Source of the DNA: an uncultured Prevotellaceae bacterium
Lineage (GTDB): Bacteria > Bacteroidota > Bacteroidia > Bacteroidales > Bacteroidaceae
DNA length: 39,052 nt
Assembly (NCBI GenBank): GCA_902776665.1
Contig: CACYQZ010000036.1
Coordinates: 1-39,052 of the forward strand
Direction of reading: 5' to 3'
The notes below the pieces were generated by a model. The model was given only the letters and a program-made list of their open reading frames with translations. It did no database searches and was not told the DNA's origin. Shown one piece after another: positions 15,910 through 23,659 of this stretch. The stretch's first letter is position 1, and every line of letters begins with the position of its first letter. The position numbers and the translations under genes are program-made.

Positions 15910-17094
15910 TTAGAGCTTCTTCAAAATCTCATTGCACAGCACAAATGACTTAATCATCATTCGCGGAATATGGAACGGGCCTTTATAGAGGTTGCCCTTC
16001 GCCGGCTGCGCCACGGTTCCGTCGCGATGCAGATAACCGTACCACTCAGGAAATTCGGTGTCCGGGAAATGCTTGTACGTCCAGTCGCTAATCGTTTTGT
16101 GCTTCTCGATGTACTGTTCGTCGCCCGTCGCCCAATACGCATACAGCGTCATAATGATGGTTTCGCACTGCGGCCACCAGAATTTCATATCCTGCGAATA
16201 GTCCTGTGGCGGCAGGTTCTTGCAATCGCGGAAATTGATGATGCCACCAAATTCCTCGTCCCAGCCCCAGTCCCACGACCAGTCGAAAATTTGCAGCGAC
16301 AGTTGCTTCAAATCCTCATCCCAACCGCGATGCGCTGCCTCTTCCATGATGAACCACGCGGTTTCGATACAGTGACCGGGATTGATGGTTCGCGTCAGGT
16401 TCGTATCGATGAATTCGCCGTTCGGACCGACGGTTTCAAGCAGGCATTTGAACTCGGGATGGATGAAAAATTTACGCAATTTCTCGATGGAATCGTCGAT
16501 TTGCGACGTTAGTTTCGGGTCGTTGCAGACGGTACGTAACCGCGAGGCCACGTTGATGAGAATCATAATGATGGAATGACCTTGCAGCTCTACCCCAGCC
16601 TCGAATTTCGGTGTCAGATAGCCAGACGTCGAGAGAAATCGCTGAATGTCGTTGAAAACTTTCATTGCTTTCTCGGCGTAACTCTTGTCGCCCGTAGCTA
16701 AAGCGTATTCCGACATGGCAATGGCTGCAAAAGTCTCAGAAAACACGTAGCGACGCTTGCGCAACGGACGACCGTCGGCTGTCACGGAAAAATACATGTG
16801 GCCGTCGTCGTCGAAGCAATATTTCTCGATGAAATCGAGGGTTTTCTTCGCTGCGTCGAGCCATTCGGGGCGTTTTTCCACATTATTATACGCGTACGCG
16901 CACGTGAAGGCGAAACGACCTTGAAACCAGACGGACTTCGTCGTGTCCATCAGGCTTCCGTCGCGATTCAGACAGGTGTAAACGCCGCCATTTTCGTTGT
17001 CAAGTCCGTTCTTCAACCAAAACGGCATGATGTTCTCGGTCAAATCGCTCTTGTAGCGAGCCGCCCAGTCGGAAATATATTGTTTTGTATCCAT
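15910..17094 (-). CDS. N-acylglucosamine 2-epimerase family protein (AGE)
   Basis: A 394-residue (alpha/alpha)6-barrel epimerase of the AGE/RenBP family. Next to NanA it most likely interconverts N-acetylmannosamine and N-acetylglucosamine in sialic acid use. Family features: SVWFQGRFAFTCAYAY (about 54-69), NPGHCIETAWFIMEEA, MKFWWPQCETIIMTLYAYW and GPFHIPRM near the C-terminus, which together carry the conserved His/Glu/Arg residues around the barrel. Length fits AGE proteins (about 390-400 aa). It lies 30 nt after the NanA gene as the last gene of the minus-strand operon and is followed by the bidirectional terminator. A cellobiose 2-epimerase role is possible in this superfamily but is less likely given the neighbour. 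Confidence 0.88.
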   Translation of the reverse strand: MDTKQYISDWAARYKSDLTENIMPFWLKNGLDNENGGVYTCLNRDGSLMDTTKSVWFQGRFAFTCAYAYNNVEKRPEWLDAAKKTLDFIEKYCFDDDGHMYFSVTADGRPLRKRRYVFSETFAAIAMSEYALATGDKSYAEKAMKVFNDIQRFLSTSGYLTPKFEAGVELQGHSIIMILINVASRLRTVCNDPKLTSQIDDSIEKLRKFFIHPEFKCLLETVGPNGEFIDTNLTRTINPGHCIETAWFIMEEAAHRGWDEDLKQLSLQIFDWSWDWGWDEEFGGIINFRDCKNLPPQDYSQDMKFWWPQCETIIMTLYAYWATGDEQYIEKHKTISDWTYKHFPDTEFPEWYGYLHRDGTVAQPAKGNLYKGPFHIPRMMIKSFVLCNEILKKL

Positions 17095-17102
17095 TTCTTT
17101 AT

Positions 17103-17130
17103 ATTGAACATTGAAGATTGAACATTAAAA
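17103..17130. repeat. Heptanucleotide repeat between nanA and AGE epimerase genes
   Basis: Plus strand units ATTGAAC, ATTGAAG, ATTGAAC, ATTAAAA in 7-bp register fill the 30-nt intergenic gap; the last unit contains the nanA stop codon. Same TTG-starting lattice as the other intergenic arrays. Confidence 0.85.
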
Positions 17131-18042
17131 TTTGTTGCATCTTTCGAAGAATCCGATGGCTTCCAGTTCAGCCTTCATCGAGCGTTCTTCCTCGTCAGTC
17201 ATGTTGCGGAACGGCACACGGTTCGGTCCAAGGTCGAAACCGATGAGTTTCATGATGCGCTTGCCACCCACGATGTTACCGCGATAGTTGCAAATCACGT
17301 TGATGACCTCCTGCGAGAAATTCTGTTTTTCACGGGCAGTTTCGACATCTCCCCTACTCCACGCGTCGATGATTCCTACGAGTTCGCGACCGTTGTAATT
17401 GGTTGTTCCGCCGATGCCACCCTGAGCACCACCTTGCGCCAGACTCGGCAGAATCGTCTCGTCCTGTCCGTGCAACATATCGAATTTTCCGCCCTTGTAG
17501 AGCCGACATTGGTTGTATTCGTACAGGCTCTCGAAGGTGTATTTGATACCAGCGAAGTTCGGAATCCGCCCATCGACAGCCTTCAGCAGGTCGAGCATCG
17601 GCAGGAAAGCACCGTTGAACGCGGGAATGTGGTAGTAGTAGAACGGCAGTTCGGGTGCAGCGGAAGCAATTTCCTCGCAATATTTCACCAATTCCTCGAT
17701 GCGACCGATTTTCGGAAACGGCGGTGCCATCGAACCAATGCCCCAAGCACCGATTTTAGCGGCATGAGCGGCCAATTTCTTGCTCTCGCGCAAACAGCAA
17801 CTGCCCACGTGAACGATAACCTTGAAACCTTCGGGCTTCACCTCCATCCAACGCTCGGCCAGCGCCATTCGCTCCTCGGTTGTGAGCATATAGCCCTCGC
17901 CCGACGAACCGTTGATAAACACGCCTTTCAGCCCATTTTTGTGCAACATGTCAGCATAGGCGGCAATCGGTTCCAAATTGATGTCGCCGTTGGGATGCAT
18001 CGGGGTGAACGGTGCATCAATCAATCCAATAATTTTCTCCAT
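17125..18042 (-). CDS. nanA: N-acetylneuraminate lyase
   Basis: A 305-residue class I aldolase of the DHDPS/NAL family. It would cleave N-acetylneuraminate to pyruvate and N-acetylmannosamine by a Schiff base. Key parts: N-terminal GLIDAPFTPMHPNGDINLEP, the carboxylate-binding GSSGEGYMLTTEER (about 46-59), the catalytic Tyr in FYYYHIPAF and the Schiff-base Lys in NFAGIKYT. The GSSGEG variant and the YYYHIP motif are those of sialic acid lyases and not of dihydrodipicolinate synthases. The product would be handled by the AGE epimerase encoded directly downstream. No sialidase or sialic acid transporter is in the window. Confidence 0.92.
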   Translation of the reverse strand: MEKIIGLIDAPFTPMHPNGDINLEPIAAYADMLHKNGLKGVFINGSSGEGYMLTTEERMALAERWMEVKPEGFKVIVHVGSCCLRESKKLAAHAAKIGAWGIGSMAPPFPKIGRIEELVKYCEEIASAAPELPFYYYHIPAFNGAFLPMLDLLKAVDGRIPNFAGIKYTFESLYEYNQCRLYKGGKFDMLHGQDETILPSLAQGGAQGGIGGTTNYNGRELVGIIDAWSRGDVETAREKQNFSQEVINVICNYRGNIVGGKRIMKLIGFDLGPNRVPFRNMTDEEERSMKAELEAIGFFERCNKF

Positions 18043-18088
18043 ATTCTTCTATTTTTTATTTAATGATTGTTATTTAAGTAATTATGTT

Positions 18089-19045
18089 TCAATCTTTTAA
18101 CGGATTCTTGCCCGACTTGTACCACGCCATGAATTTCCCGATTCCATCGTGCAAAGTCCAATGGGGTTTGTAGCCACATTCGGCTTCGAGTTTCGACGTG
18201 TCGGCATTGGTTTGATAGACATCGCCTGGCTGCATCGGCAGGAAATTTTTCTGCGCTTCTTTCCCGAAAGCCGATTCCATTTCGCTGATGAAATCCATCA
18301 GTTTCACGGGGTTGCTACAACCAATGTTATACACCTTGAACGGCACGTTTTCAGCACCTTCGGGCTGGTGGTCGATGGCGCAAATCGTACCCTCGGCAAT
18401 GTCGTCGATGTAGGTAAAGTCGCGAATCATATCGCCGTTGTTAAAAACCTTGATGGGTTCGCCCTTGCTGATGGCGTTTGCGAAGAAGAGTTTGCTGTAA
18501 GCGTGCGCCATCAGTTCGTTGCTCATTTTCGACGCGGCGTAAAGGCTCACGGGCTGCACGGTTTTGTCGTCCTCGCTGTAAGGAACCTTCGTGTTCATAC
18601 CGTAAACCGAACTCGACGAGGCGAAAATCAGATGCTCGACACCGTAGTTCCGACACGCTTCGAGCACATTCAAGAAGCCCACGATGTTACTCTGCAAATA
18701 GGCGTAAGGGTTCGTGATGCTGTAGCGTACGCCCGCCTGAGCCGCCATATTCACGACTTTCTGGAACTTCTCGCGTTCCATCAGGCGGTCAAGTGCTTCC
18801 TTGTCGTCGATGGCCAGGCGAATGAAGTGACAGTTGGGCAGCGTCGTGCTCTGAATTGGCCTCCCCCACTCCATTTCCGGCGCATCGCAGCTAATACCAC
18901 ACTCGCGAAGCCGACCGTATTTCAGTCGCGGGTCGTAATAGTCGTTGATGTTGTCGATTCCGACGATTTCATCGCCTCTCTCGGCCAATTTCTGCATCAG
19001 TTTCGAGCCGATGAAGCCGGCTGCTCCAGTTACTAATATTTTCAT
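18089..19045 (-). CDS. UDP-glucuronate 4-epimerase-like SDR protein with internal deletion
   Basis: A 318-residue extended short-chain dehydrogenase. NAD-binding GAAGFIGSKL at the N-terminus, DNINDYYDPRLK, AAQAGVRYSITNPYAY, the SSSSVYG serine and the catalytic YAASK motif all match CapI/GAE-type UDP-glucuronate 4-epimerases. After YAASKMSNELMAHAYSKL the protein goes straight to FFANAISKGEPIKVFNNGDM; compared with CapI it lacks about 25 residues that normally contain GLRFFTVYGPxGRPDM, a segment lining the active site. The rest (RDFTYIDDIAEG, KVYNIGCSNPVKLMDF, QPGDVYQTNAD) is intact. The gene is in frame, so it is expressed, but may be catalytically altered or dead. It is third-from-last of the operon, starting 13 nt after DUF4301. 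Confidence 0.88.
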   Translation of the reverse strand: MKILVTGAAGFIGSKLMQKLAERGDEIVGIDNINDYYDPRLKYGRLRECGISCDAPEMEWGRPIQSTTLPNCHFIRLAIDDKEALDRLMEREKFQKVVNMAAQAGVRYSITNPYAYLQSNIVGFLNVLEACRNYGVEHLIFASSSSVYGMNTKVPYSEDDKTVQPVSLYAASKMSNELMAHAYSKLFFANAISKGEPIKVFNNGDMIRDFTYIDDIAEGTICAIDHQPEGAENVPFKVYNIGCSNPVKLMDFISEMESAFGKEAQKNFLPMQPGDVYQTNADTSKLEAECGYKPHWTLHDGIGKFMAWYKSGKNPLKD

Positions 19046-19058
19046 TTTCTTGATTTTT

Positions 19059-20606
19059 TTAATGACAATGATGGGCGTTGCAATCCGATTGATGCTCTTC
19101 GCGAAGCAGGTCGTTCACGGTTTTCACGGGATTGAATGTCGAAAGCGGCACCTCGACAAACACCGTCGTCCAGTTGCTCATCGCACCGTTCCACAATCCG
19201 GGAAGTTCCAATGCCAACAAATCGCGACCGTTGCTCGATTTTTTCGAGATAAATCCCGTCTTTGGGTCGATGAAATCGGGCAAATTGAACGATTTTCCCT
19301 GTACATCGCGTGTCGCACAAACCAAATCGACGGGGTTGAAATGGGTGCCTTCGGTGAACATTCTGAGGTATTCCTCGTTGCTCTTGTCGATTTGCGTCGA
19401 TTCGAGAATCTGCAGCGAAACCGTGCCGTCTGGATTGTAGGTCAGGAAAGGTCCACCGCCTGGTTCTCCCACGTTTCTAACCATGCCACAAACGCGCATC
19501 GGTCTGTGAAGTTTTTCTTGAAGATATTTTCTTAATTCATTGTCGTTCAATTTGTTAATACCTTCTCGATAGCAACATAATTCCTTTTCGACGAAGCGGC
19601 TGATTTCCCATAATTTCTCATGGTCGATGTCATCATTTTCGAGCAAACGAAGATAATCGAACACCTGCGCTTGCAGCGTTACGAGCAGTCCGGCCAGCAC
19701 CTCTTTATATTCCACAGTCGCGTCTTTCAGACGGTCGGGAACGACGTTGTCGATGTTCTTGATGAACACCACGTCGGCCTCGATGTCGTTCAAATTTTCA
19801 ATCAGCGCACCATGACCACCTGGACGGAACAACAGCGAACCGTCGTCCTGTCGGAAGGGAGTGCCGTCGGGCGAGGCTGCGATGGTGTCGGTCGAAGGCT
19901 TTTGTTCGGAGAACGTTACGTCGAATTTCACGCCGAATTGCTCTTCGTATTTCGCGATTTTCGCCGAAACCATCGATTCAAACAACGCCAAATGCTCGTG
20001 CGAAACGGTGAAATGCAGGTGCGCCTCGCCGTTTGAAGTTGCGTACAGCGCCGCTTCCACGAGATGCTCCTCCATCGGTGTGCGCGGTCCGTCGTCGTAC
20101 TGATGGAAAAGGAGCAGTCCCTTCGGCAATTTTCCATAGTTCAAACCATTGGCAGCCAACATGTTACGCGCAATCGCCTTGTAGTTGCCCTCGGCCAACA
20201 GCGTTCGGATGTTCTTGCCCTCGTTCTCGCGACACTTCTTGCAAAGAGCCTCGCGGAACGCAAAATCGCGGATATGCTCGAAAAATTCCTTCTCGAAAGC
20301 CGTTTGCGGTGCATCGTAGTCAGCATCGACAAAGGCAAACATATCCTTGAACATACGCGACGCGGCACCACTCGCCGGCACGAACTTCAAAATCCTCCGA
20401 TGGCCGTTTTTATACTGCTGCCACGCCTCCCTGTAACGAGCGCGCTGTTCGTCGTTGAGCACAACAATTCCCTTCTCCGCAGAGGCCGCCCCCTGCAATT
20501 TCAGAAAAGGAAACCCCTCTTTGATTTGCTCCAGTTGCCGAGCGACTTGCGCTTCCGAAACGCCGCGCTCCGCCATCAATTTCAGGTCATTTTCTTGTAA
20601 AACCAT
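19059..20606 (-). CDS. DUF4301 protein, probable UDP-sugar pyrophosphorylase-like nucleotidyltransferase
   Basis: A 515-residue soluble protein of the Bacteroidetes DUF4301 family. Several segments echo eukaryotic-type UDP-sugar pyrophosphorylases: FRPGGHGALIENL (about 260-272) like PPGHGDxxxxL; VVFIKNIDNVVPD (about 279-291) like VFVSNSDNLGA; LQILESTQIDKSNEEY like LLEIAQVPxEHxxEF; and VEVPLSTFNPVKTVNDLL (about 485-501) like VPRSRFLPVKxxSDLL. I infer a GT-A nucleotidyltransferase. The C-terminus is Cys/His-rich (SDCNAHHCH). The frame allows a start at 20642, but the promoter would begin near 20646, so ATG 20606 is chosen. It heads the operon with the SDR epimerase, NanA and AGE epimerase. Confidence 0.85.
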   Translation of the reverse strand: MVLQENDLKLMAERGVSEAQVARQLEQIKEGFPFLKLQGAASAEKGIVVLNDEQRARYREAWQQYKNGHRRILKFVPASGAASRMFKDMFAFVDADYDAPQTAFEKEFFEHIRDFAFREALCKKCRENEGKNIRTLLAEGNYKAIARNMLAANGLNYGKLPKGLLLFHQYDDGPRTPMEEHLVEAALYATSNGEAHLHFTVSHEHLALFESMVSAKIAKYEEQFGVKFDVTFSEQKPSTDTIAASPDGTPFRQDDGSLLFRPGGHGALIENLNDIEADVVFIKNIDNVVPDRLKDATVEYKEVLAGLLVTLQAQVFDYLRLLENDDIDHEKLWEISRFVEKELCCYREGINKLNDNELRKYLQEKLHRPMRVCGMVRNVGEPGGGPFLTYNPDGTVSLQILESTQIDKSNEEYLRMFTEGTHFNPVDLVCATRDVQGKSFNLPDFIDPKTGFISKKSSNGRDLLALELPGLWNGAMSNWTTVFVEVPLSTFNPVKTVNDLLREEHQSDCNAHHCH

Positions 20607-20649
20607 AGTATTTTGCGTTGAATTATCTTCATTTTTCCACATTTCACGA

Positions 20650-20657
20650 CAAAGTTA
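20650..20657 (-). promoter_or_regulatory. -7 box for the DUF4301 operon
   Basis: The minus strand reads TAACTTTG (TAnnTTTG). Expected start near 20646 gives a 40-nt leader to ATG 20606 and argues against ATG 20642. The -33 region is not clear. Confidence 0.55.
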
Positions 20658-20728
20658 CAACAAAAATCGAGAAAAAATCATGCTCTACAAAGTTTTTTTC
20701 ACAGAAATAGAAAAAAAAGTCGAAAAAA

Positions 20729-20760
20729 TTTGTGAGTTATAAAAAAACTGCGTACCTTTG
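20729..20760 (+). promoter_or_regulatory. Bacteroidetes promoter for tRNA-Phe
   Basis: TTTG (20729-20732), 20-nt spacer, TACCTTTG (20753-20760): a textbook -33/-7 pair, 67 nt before the tRNA. Confidence 0.85.
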
Positions 20761-20827
20761 CACCCGCTAATCGCAATTCGACGAAAATCGATTGTAGTAG
20801 CAACACGAAAGGAAATGTGAAAAATGG

Positions 20828-20900
20828 GGTGCCATAGCTCAGTTGGTAGAGCATCGGACTGAAAATCCGTGTGTCCCCGGTTCGATTCCTGGTGGCACCA
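20828..20900 (+). tRNA. tRNA-Phe (GAA)
   Basis: A 73-nt cloverleaf: acceptor GGTGCCA/TGGCACC, D-stem GCTC/GAGC, anticodon loop CTGAAAA with GAA anticodon (Phe), T-loop TTCGATT, discriminator A. The 3' CCA is not encoded. Two non-pairs stand out: U-U at the top of the anticodon stem (27-43) and C-U in the middle of the T-stem (CCCGG against CCTGG). It has its own promoter and terminator and stands alone. Confidence 0.95.
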
Positions 20901-20915
20901 CTCCTCCTTTCATCA

Positions 20916-20958
20916 GCCCCGCAGAAGACTTTTTAGTCCAAGCGGGGCACCTCATTTT
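20916..20958 (+). terminator. Terminator after tRNA-Phe
   Basis: GCCCCGC (20916-20922) pairs with GCGGGGC (20942-20948), with an inner GACT-TTTT-AGTC hairpin, followed by a T-rich stretch. Confidence 0.8.
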
Positions 20959-21058
20959 ATTACAATCACTCTAAGATCTATTTTGAAAAACGCTGTGAAA
21001 AGACATTTTTTCGCACGAATGCAATAAAACGGCGATGTTTTTCGTTTTATAGATTGAT

Positions 21059-23515
21059 ATGAACTGGAAATTTTTCTATATCGCGATAGTTGCGCTCGTG
21101 TGTTTTGTAGATGCGAGGGCGCAGACTTTTACGTTGCAAGGTCGGGTGACGGACGAGCAGATGAATCCTGTGGAACTGGCTTCGGTGCAAGTTGTAAAAC
21201 AGGGAAAAGTGACGCTCACGTCGTTAAAGGGTGAGTTTAGTATGGAACTGCAATCGGCTGACAGCGTGGAAGTTAGGTTTTCGATGATTGGTTACAAAAC
21301 GAAGACGCGCATCCTGCGAAATCCACGTGGAAAACAAACGCTGCAAATCACCTTGAGTGAGGACGACCACGCCATCAGCGAGGTGAGCGTGACAGAGTCG
21401 CGACGGCAGACGACACAGACACAGGAATTGAAAAAGGAGGACATCAAAAATGCACCTTCGACGACGGGAAATGCCGTTGAGGAGATGATTCAGAGCCAGG
21501 CGGGTGTCTCGACACACAGCGAATTGTCATCGCAATACAACGTGCGCGGTGGTTCGTTCGACGAAAATAGCGTATATATAAATAATGTGGAGATTTTCCG
21601 TCCGTTCCTCGTGCGCAGTGGCCAACAGGAGGGTCTTTCGATTATCAACCCCGATATGGTCGATAAAATCGGGTTTTCTACGGGTGGCTTTGCAGCGAAA
21701 TATGGCGATAAAATGGCTTCGACACTGGATATTACGTATAAGAGATTAGGTATTGAGGAGTTGAGGAGTAAGGAGGTAGAGGAGTTGCAGGCGACGAAGA
21801 AAAAACGAATCGTAACCGAAGGTTCGATTTCGGCGAGTTTGCTTGGCGGAAGTGCCTATTTCGGACTTGGAACACGGCGTTTTTCGTGGTTGAACAGCGT
21901 GCGCTACAAAACGACGAAATACCTTTTAGGTTCGTTGGAAACCAAGGGCGAATACAAACCGTCGTTCCTTGATTATCAGACATTTATGAGTTTTGAACCG
22001 TCGAAACGCTGGCGCATCGATTTCATCGGAAACATTTCTGACAATCACTACGAATTTACCCCGACTGACCGCGAAACATCGTTTGGAACATTGGAAAACG
22101 TGAAGGCTTTCCGCGTCTATTTCGACGGTTGGGAAAAAGACCTTTTCCGCACCTATTTCGGCAGTCTGTCCATCACGCATCGCTTCACGGAAAAGACCTC
22201 GTTTTCGCTCATCGGCTCGGCCTACACGACGAAGGAACAAGAGCGTTTCGACATTCAAGGGCAATATTGGCTCACGCAGACCGAAACATCGGAAAATCTG
22301 GGTGTCGGAACCTATTTTGAGCACGCCCGAAACTATCTGAACGCGAATGTGAAGAGCCTGAAACTGATGCTTCAGCACAAGACACTCCGCCACGAAACGG
22401 AGGCTGCCGTGACCTTCAAACACGAGAAAATCACGGAAAATTCCGTCGAATACGAAATGCGCGACTCGGCAGGCTACAGCGTGCCCCACACGGGTAAGGA
22501 CCTGCTGATGATTTACTCGCTGCGAGCCCGAAACGAACTTCGCGCCAATCGCACGGAAGCCTATGTTCAGGACACTTACCGATGGCAGTCGGGCGGCGAT
22601 GAAGAGGAGGACCGCTCCCCCACCCTCTACACACTGACCTACGGCGTTCGCTTCGCCCATTGGAACTTCAATCGCGAGTCCATCGTTTCGCCGCGTGTGT
22701 CGCTCGGTATCATTCCGTCGTGGAACCAAAATGTGACGATGCGCATTGCTGCCGGACTCTACTACCAAGCCCCATTCTACAAGGAATTGCGCGACACTTC
22801 GACCGTGAACGGCATCACCTACGCCACGCTCAACTCGAAAATCAAGAGTCAGCGGTCGATTCACGTCATTGGCGGTTTTGATTATAATTTCAAAATGAAC
22901 GGTCGCCGCTTCAAATTCACCGCCGAAGCCTATTACAAGCACCTTTCAAACCTCGTGCCCTACAGCGTGAGCAACGTCAAGGTGGTCTATTACGGAAAAA
23001 ACGAGGCGAAAGGCCACGCGATGGGACTTGATTTGAAACTCTACGGCGAATTTGTGTCGGGTACCGATTCGTGGCTGTCGTTGTCGGTGATGGACACGAA
23101 AATGAAACTTCACGGCAAGACAATTCCGATGCCGACCGACCAGCGAATCGCGCTGAACCTCTTTTTCACTGACTATTTCCCAGGCACCGAGCGTTGGAAA
23201 ATGTCGCTGAAACTCGCCTACGCCGATGGTCTGCCCTTCTCGGCGCCGCATCAGGAACTTGAAAATAATTCGTTCCGCGCACCTGCCTACAAACGAGCCG
23301 ACATCGGTATGAGTTACTTGGCCTATCAGTCGCGTCGAGCGAAGACCGACTTCGGTATTCGCAATGTTTGGTTGGGTGTCGATTGCCTGAATTTATTGGG
23401 TATCAACAACGTCAATTCCTATTACTGGATTACCGACGTGACAAACCATCAATATGCCGTTCCGAACTACCTGACAGGTCGGCAAATCAATGCGAAGATT
23501 TTGGTAGAATTTTGA
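21059..23515 (+). CDS. TonB-dependent outer membrane receptor
   Basis: An 818-residue outer membrane protein that would import a ligand using TonB energy. Order: signal peptide (MNWKFFYIAIVALVCFVDARA), carboxypeptidase-regulatory-like domain (about 25-100, TLQGRVTDEQMNPVELASVQ), plug domain (about 125-230, ending in the typical GFSTGGFAAKYGDKMASTLDI) and a beta-barrel ending RQINAKILVEF with a terminal Phe. It is not a SusC homologue: no SusD partner is present and it is shorter than SusC proteins. The ligand is unknown. Residues 231-243 (IEELRSKEVEELQ) come from a low-complexity DNA repeat placed just after the plug. No clear -7 box is seen in the 100 nt upstream. Confidence 0.9.
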   Translation: MNWKFFYIAIVALVCFVDARAQTFTLQGRVTDEQMNPVELASVQVVKQGKVTLTSLKGEFSMELQSADSVEVRFSMIGYKTKTRILRNPRGKQTLQITLSEDDHAISEVSVTESRRQTTQTQELKKEDIKNAPSTTGNAVEEMIQSQAGVSTHSELSSQYNVRGGSFDENSVYINNVEIFRPFLVRSGQQEGLSIINPDMVDKIGFSTGGFAAKYGDKMASTLDITYKRLGIEELRSKEVEELQATKKKRIVTEGSISASLLGGSAYFGLGTRRFSWLNSVRYKTTKYLLGSLETKGEYKPSFLDYQTFMSFEPSKRWRIDFIGNISDNHYEFTPTDRETSFGTLENVKAFRVYFDGWEKDLFRTYFGSLSITHRFTEKTSFSLIGSAYTTKEQERFDIQGQYWLTQTETSENLGVGTYFEHARNYLNANVKSLKLMLQHKTLRHETEAAVTFKHEKITENSVEYEMRDSAGYSVPHTGKDLLMIYSLRARNELRANRTEAYVQDTYRWQSGGDEEEDRSPTLYTLTYGVRFAHWNFNRESIVSPRVSLGIIPSWNQNVTMRIAAGLYYQAPFYKELRDTSTVNGITYATLNSKIKSQRSIHVIGGFDYNFKMNGRRFKFTAEAYYKHLSNLVPYSVSNVKVVYYGKNEAKGHAMGLDLKLYGEFVSGTDSWLSLSVMDTKMKLHGKTIPMPTDQRIALNLFFTDYFPGTERWKMSLKLAYADGLPFSAPHQELENNSFRAPAYKRADIGMSYLAYQSRRAKTDFGIRNVWLGVDCLNLLGINNVNSYYWITDVTNHQYAVPNYLTGRQINAKILVEF
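21753..21787 (+). repeat. In-frame GAGGAG-type repeat in the TonB receptor gene
   Basis: TTGAGGAG, TTGAGGAG, TAAGGAG, GTAGAGGAG, TTG: 7-9 bp purine-rich units, translated as IEELRSKEVEELQ between plug and first barrel strands. It resembles the intergenic GTGAGGA-type repeats but with looser register. Confidence 0.75.
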
Positions 23516-23621
23516 AAAAAGGTAAAAAGCTGTTGTCATATCGAGGTGAAACGGAGAAAGACAGAAAAATGCGTTTAAGGTTTTTTATGTTTTTTATTCC
23601 TAAAATCTTCGATTTTTGCTG

Positions 23622-23629
23622 TACCTTTG
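23622..23629 (+). promoter_or_regulatory. -7 box for the SGNH protein gene
   Basis: TACCTTTG matches TAnnTTTG and ends 31 nt before ATG 23660. The in-frame TTG at 23627 lies inside this box and so cannot be the start. Confidence 0.65.
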
Positions 23630-23659
23630 CAGCCTGAAACAAATCAACAGGATACCATT

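Noticed and set aside
15910-18042. Complete sialic acid utilisation locus
   Set aside because: Lyase and epimerase are clear, but no sialidase, transporter, kinase or regulator is present in the window.
21059-23515. SusC-type receptor of a polysaccharide utilisation locus
   Set aside because: No SusD gene follows, the protein is shorter than SusC, and the neighbours are not glycan-degrading.
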